Source: Bifidobacterium breve
GTDB taxonomy: Bacteria > Actinomycetota > Actinomycetes > S36-B12
NCBI GenBank assembly: GCA_945900705.1
Contig: CAMDKJ010000127.1
Coordinates: forward strand, 1 to 5,485
Direction of reading: 5' to 3'
Length of the DNA: 5,485 nt
The stretch's first letter is position 1. Each line of letters opens with the position of its first letter. Positions 4,819-5,485 of this stretch are shown here, one piece after another. The translations under genes were made by a program, and so were the position numbers. The notes under the pieces were generated by a model. That model was given only the letters and a program-made list of their open reading frames with translations, had not been told where the DNA came from and did not search any database.

Positions 4819-5464
4819 TTGCCGGCAGGGCTAAACCCGTGTTGGCGTGGCAGCGGTACCCGTTCGGAACCTTATACAGGTACTGCTGGTGGTAGTCCTC
4901 CGCCAAGAAATAGATCTGCTCTGAAGCGGGGCCAATTTGTGTTGTTATTGCTGGGTAACCGCGATCTGAAATGACTTTGGCATACGCGTCGCGGGTGCGC
5001 TCGATTAAGTCGCGCTGCTCGTCATTCGTATAGAAAATAGCGCTGCGGTACTGCGTGCCAACATCATTACCTTGCTGATAGCCCTGAGTGGGGTCGTGGC
5101 TCTCCCAAAACACTTTCAGTAGTTCGTAGGTGCTCAGCACGGCTGGGTCATAGGTGACCGAGATGGCTTCTGTGTGACCGGTGCGCCCGGTGCAGACTTC
5201 TTCATAAGTCGGGTTAGGTGAGATCCCACCCAGATACCCAACGCTGGTGGATAGCACCCCGGGTAGGCGCCAATAGATTTCTTCGGCCCCCCAAAAACAA
5301 CCCATAGCCAAGTAGATACGCTCGGTACCTACGGCCCATGGGCCAGTGAGTGAACTACCGAGAACCGCATGGGTATCGGTTACGGTGAATATTGGTTCAA
5401 GGTGGCCGGGCAGGGCGTCGGAAGGGTCGACCATGCGGGACTTACTCGATCCAAAAATACTCAT
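4811..5464 (-). CDS. msrA: Peptide-methionine (S)-S-oxide reductase MsrA
   Basis: The protein has 217 residues and is a complete MsrA. It reduces the S-epimer of methionine sulfoxide, free or in proteins, repairing oxidative damage in the cytoplasm at the expense of thioredoxin. The catalytic motif GCFWGAE carries Cys56. GHTEA (96-100) supplies the conserved Glu99, and SHDPTQ, GNDVGTQYRS (132-141) and EDYHQQYLYK (189-198) are family signatures. Cys205 in GYRCHANTG is the likely resolving cysteine; the second resolving cysteine of the E. coli type is absent. The first 45 residues (MVDPSDALPGHLEP...THAVLGSSLTGPW) match the N-terminal extension common in actinobacterial MsrA, supporting the ATG at 5464-5462, as does a -10 exactly 6 nt before it. 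The C-terminal end overlaps the convergent secreted-protein gene by 8 bp (TAG at 4813-4811). Confidence 0.96.
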   Translation of the reverse strand: MSIFGSSKSRMVDPSDALPGHLEPIFTVTDTHAVLGSSLTGPWAVGTERIYLAMGCFWGAEEIYWRLPGVLSTSVGYLGGISPNPTYEEVCTGRTGHTEAISVTYDPAVLSTYELLKVFWESHDPTQGYQQGNDVGTQYRSAIFYTNDEQRDLIERTRDAYAKVISDRGYPAITTQIGPASEQIYFLAEDYHQQYLYKVPNGYRCHANTGLALPAIS

Positions 5465-5476
5465 ACACGTAGGGTA
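5465..5476 (-). promoter_or_regulatory. Leaderless promoter -10 of msrA
   Basis: On the minus strand TACCCT (5476-5471) is followed by 6 nt (ACGTGT) and ATG at 5464. The hexamer is identical to the BI-1 promoter -10. No Shine-Dalgarno is present. The -35 would lie beyond the window end. Confidence 0.65.
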
Positions 5477-5485
5477 CGAGGTATG

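Noticed and set aside
1..5485. Search for a defence, toxin-antitoxin, mobile or biosynthetic system
   Set aside because: All genes are recognised housekeeping-type or secreted proteins; no transposase, nuclease, toxin or CRISPR-like component was seen.

Overview
The window looks like a piece of an actinobacterial chromosome of moderate GC (mid-50s by eye). The evidence is the protein set: a Bax-inhibitor-1/YccA-like protein with a long N-terminal tail, cystathionine beta-synthase, and MsrA with the N-terminal extension typical of Actinobacteria. The layout is very compact. One pair of convergent genes abuts with no spacer, another overlaps by 8 bp, and one divergent spacer is only 32 bp. I see no insertion sequence, prophage, CRISPR array or rRNA, and no defence cassette.

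Layout from left to right: the last 63 codons of a dienelactone-hydrolase-family gene (1-192, +); an unusual tRNA-Leu(UAA) gene (250-326, +); a seven-helix Bax-inhibitor-1/YccA-family membrane protein (366-1223, +); a two-gene minus-strand operon made of an MBL-fold hydrolase (1502-2221) and a small helical protein overlapping it by 4 bp (1224-1505); cystathionine beta-synthase (2254-3624, +), divergent from the MBL gene; a 294-bp spacer (3625-3918) with an imperfect ~31-bp tandem repeat and a large inverted repeat; a secreted protein with a degenerate M23-like fold (3919-4818, +); and methionine sulfoxide reductase A (4811-5464, -).

The strongest non-coding signal is promoter architecture. 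All five protein genes that begin a transcript here (BI-1, MBL, CBS, the secreted protein, MsrA) have a TANNNT -10 hexamer exactly 6 nt before the start codon. This places the transcription start on the first base of the start codon, so the mRNAs would be leaderless. The only clear Shine-Dalgarno (GGAG, 7-nt spacing) precedes the one gene that is internal to an operon. In the CBS/MBL spacer, each gene's -10 lies inside the other promoter's spacer, so the two promoters should exclude each other.

The second notable item is the tRNA. It has a UAA (Leu) anticodon, a Leu-type D-arm and discriminator A, but a 5-nt variable loop in place of the long class II arm normal for bacterial tRNA-Leu.

Functionally the genes are mixed housekeeping: sulfur amino-acid metabolism (CBS), methionine repair (MsrA), a probable stress or ion-related membrane protein, and a cell-envelope protein. 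Nothing in the sequence ties them into one pathway.
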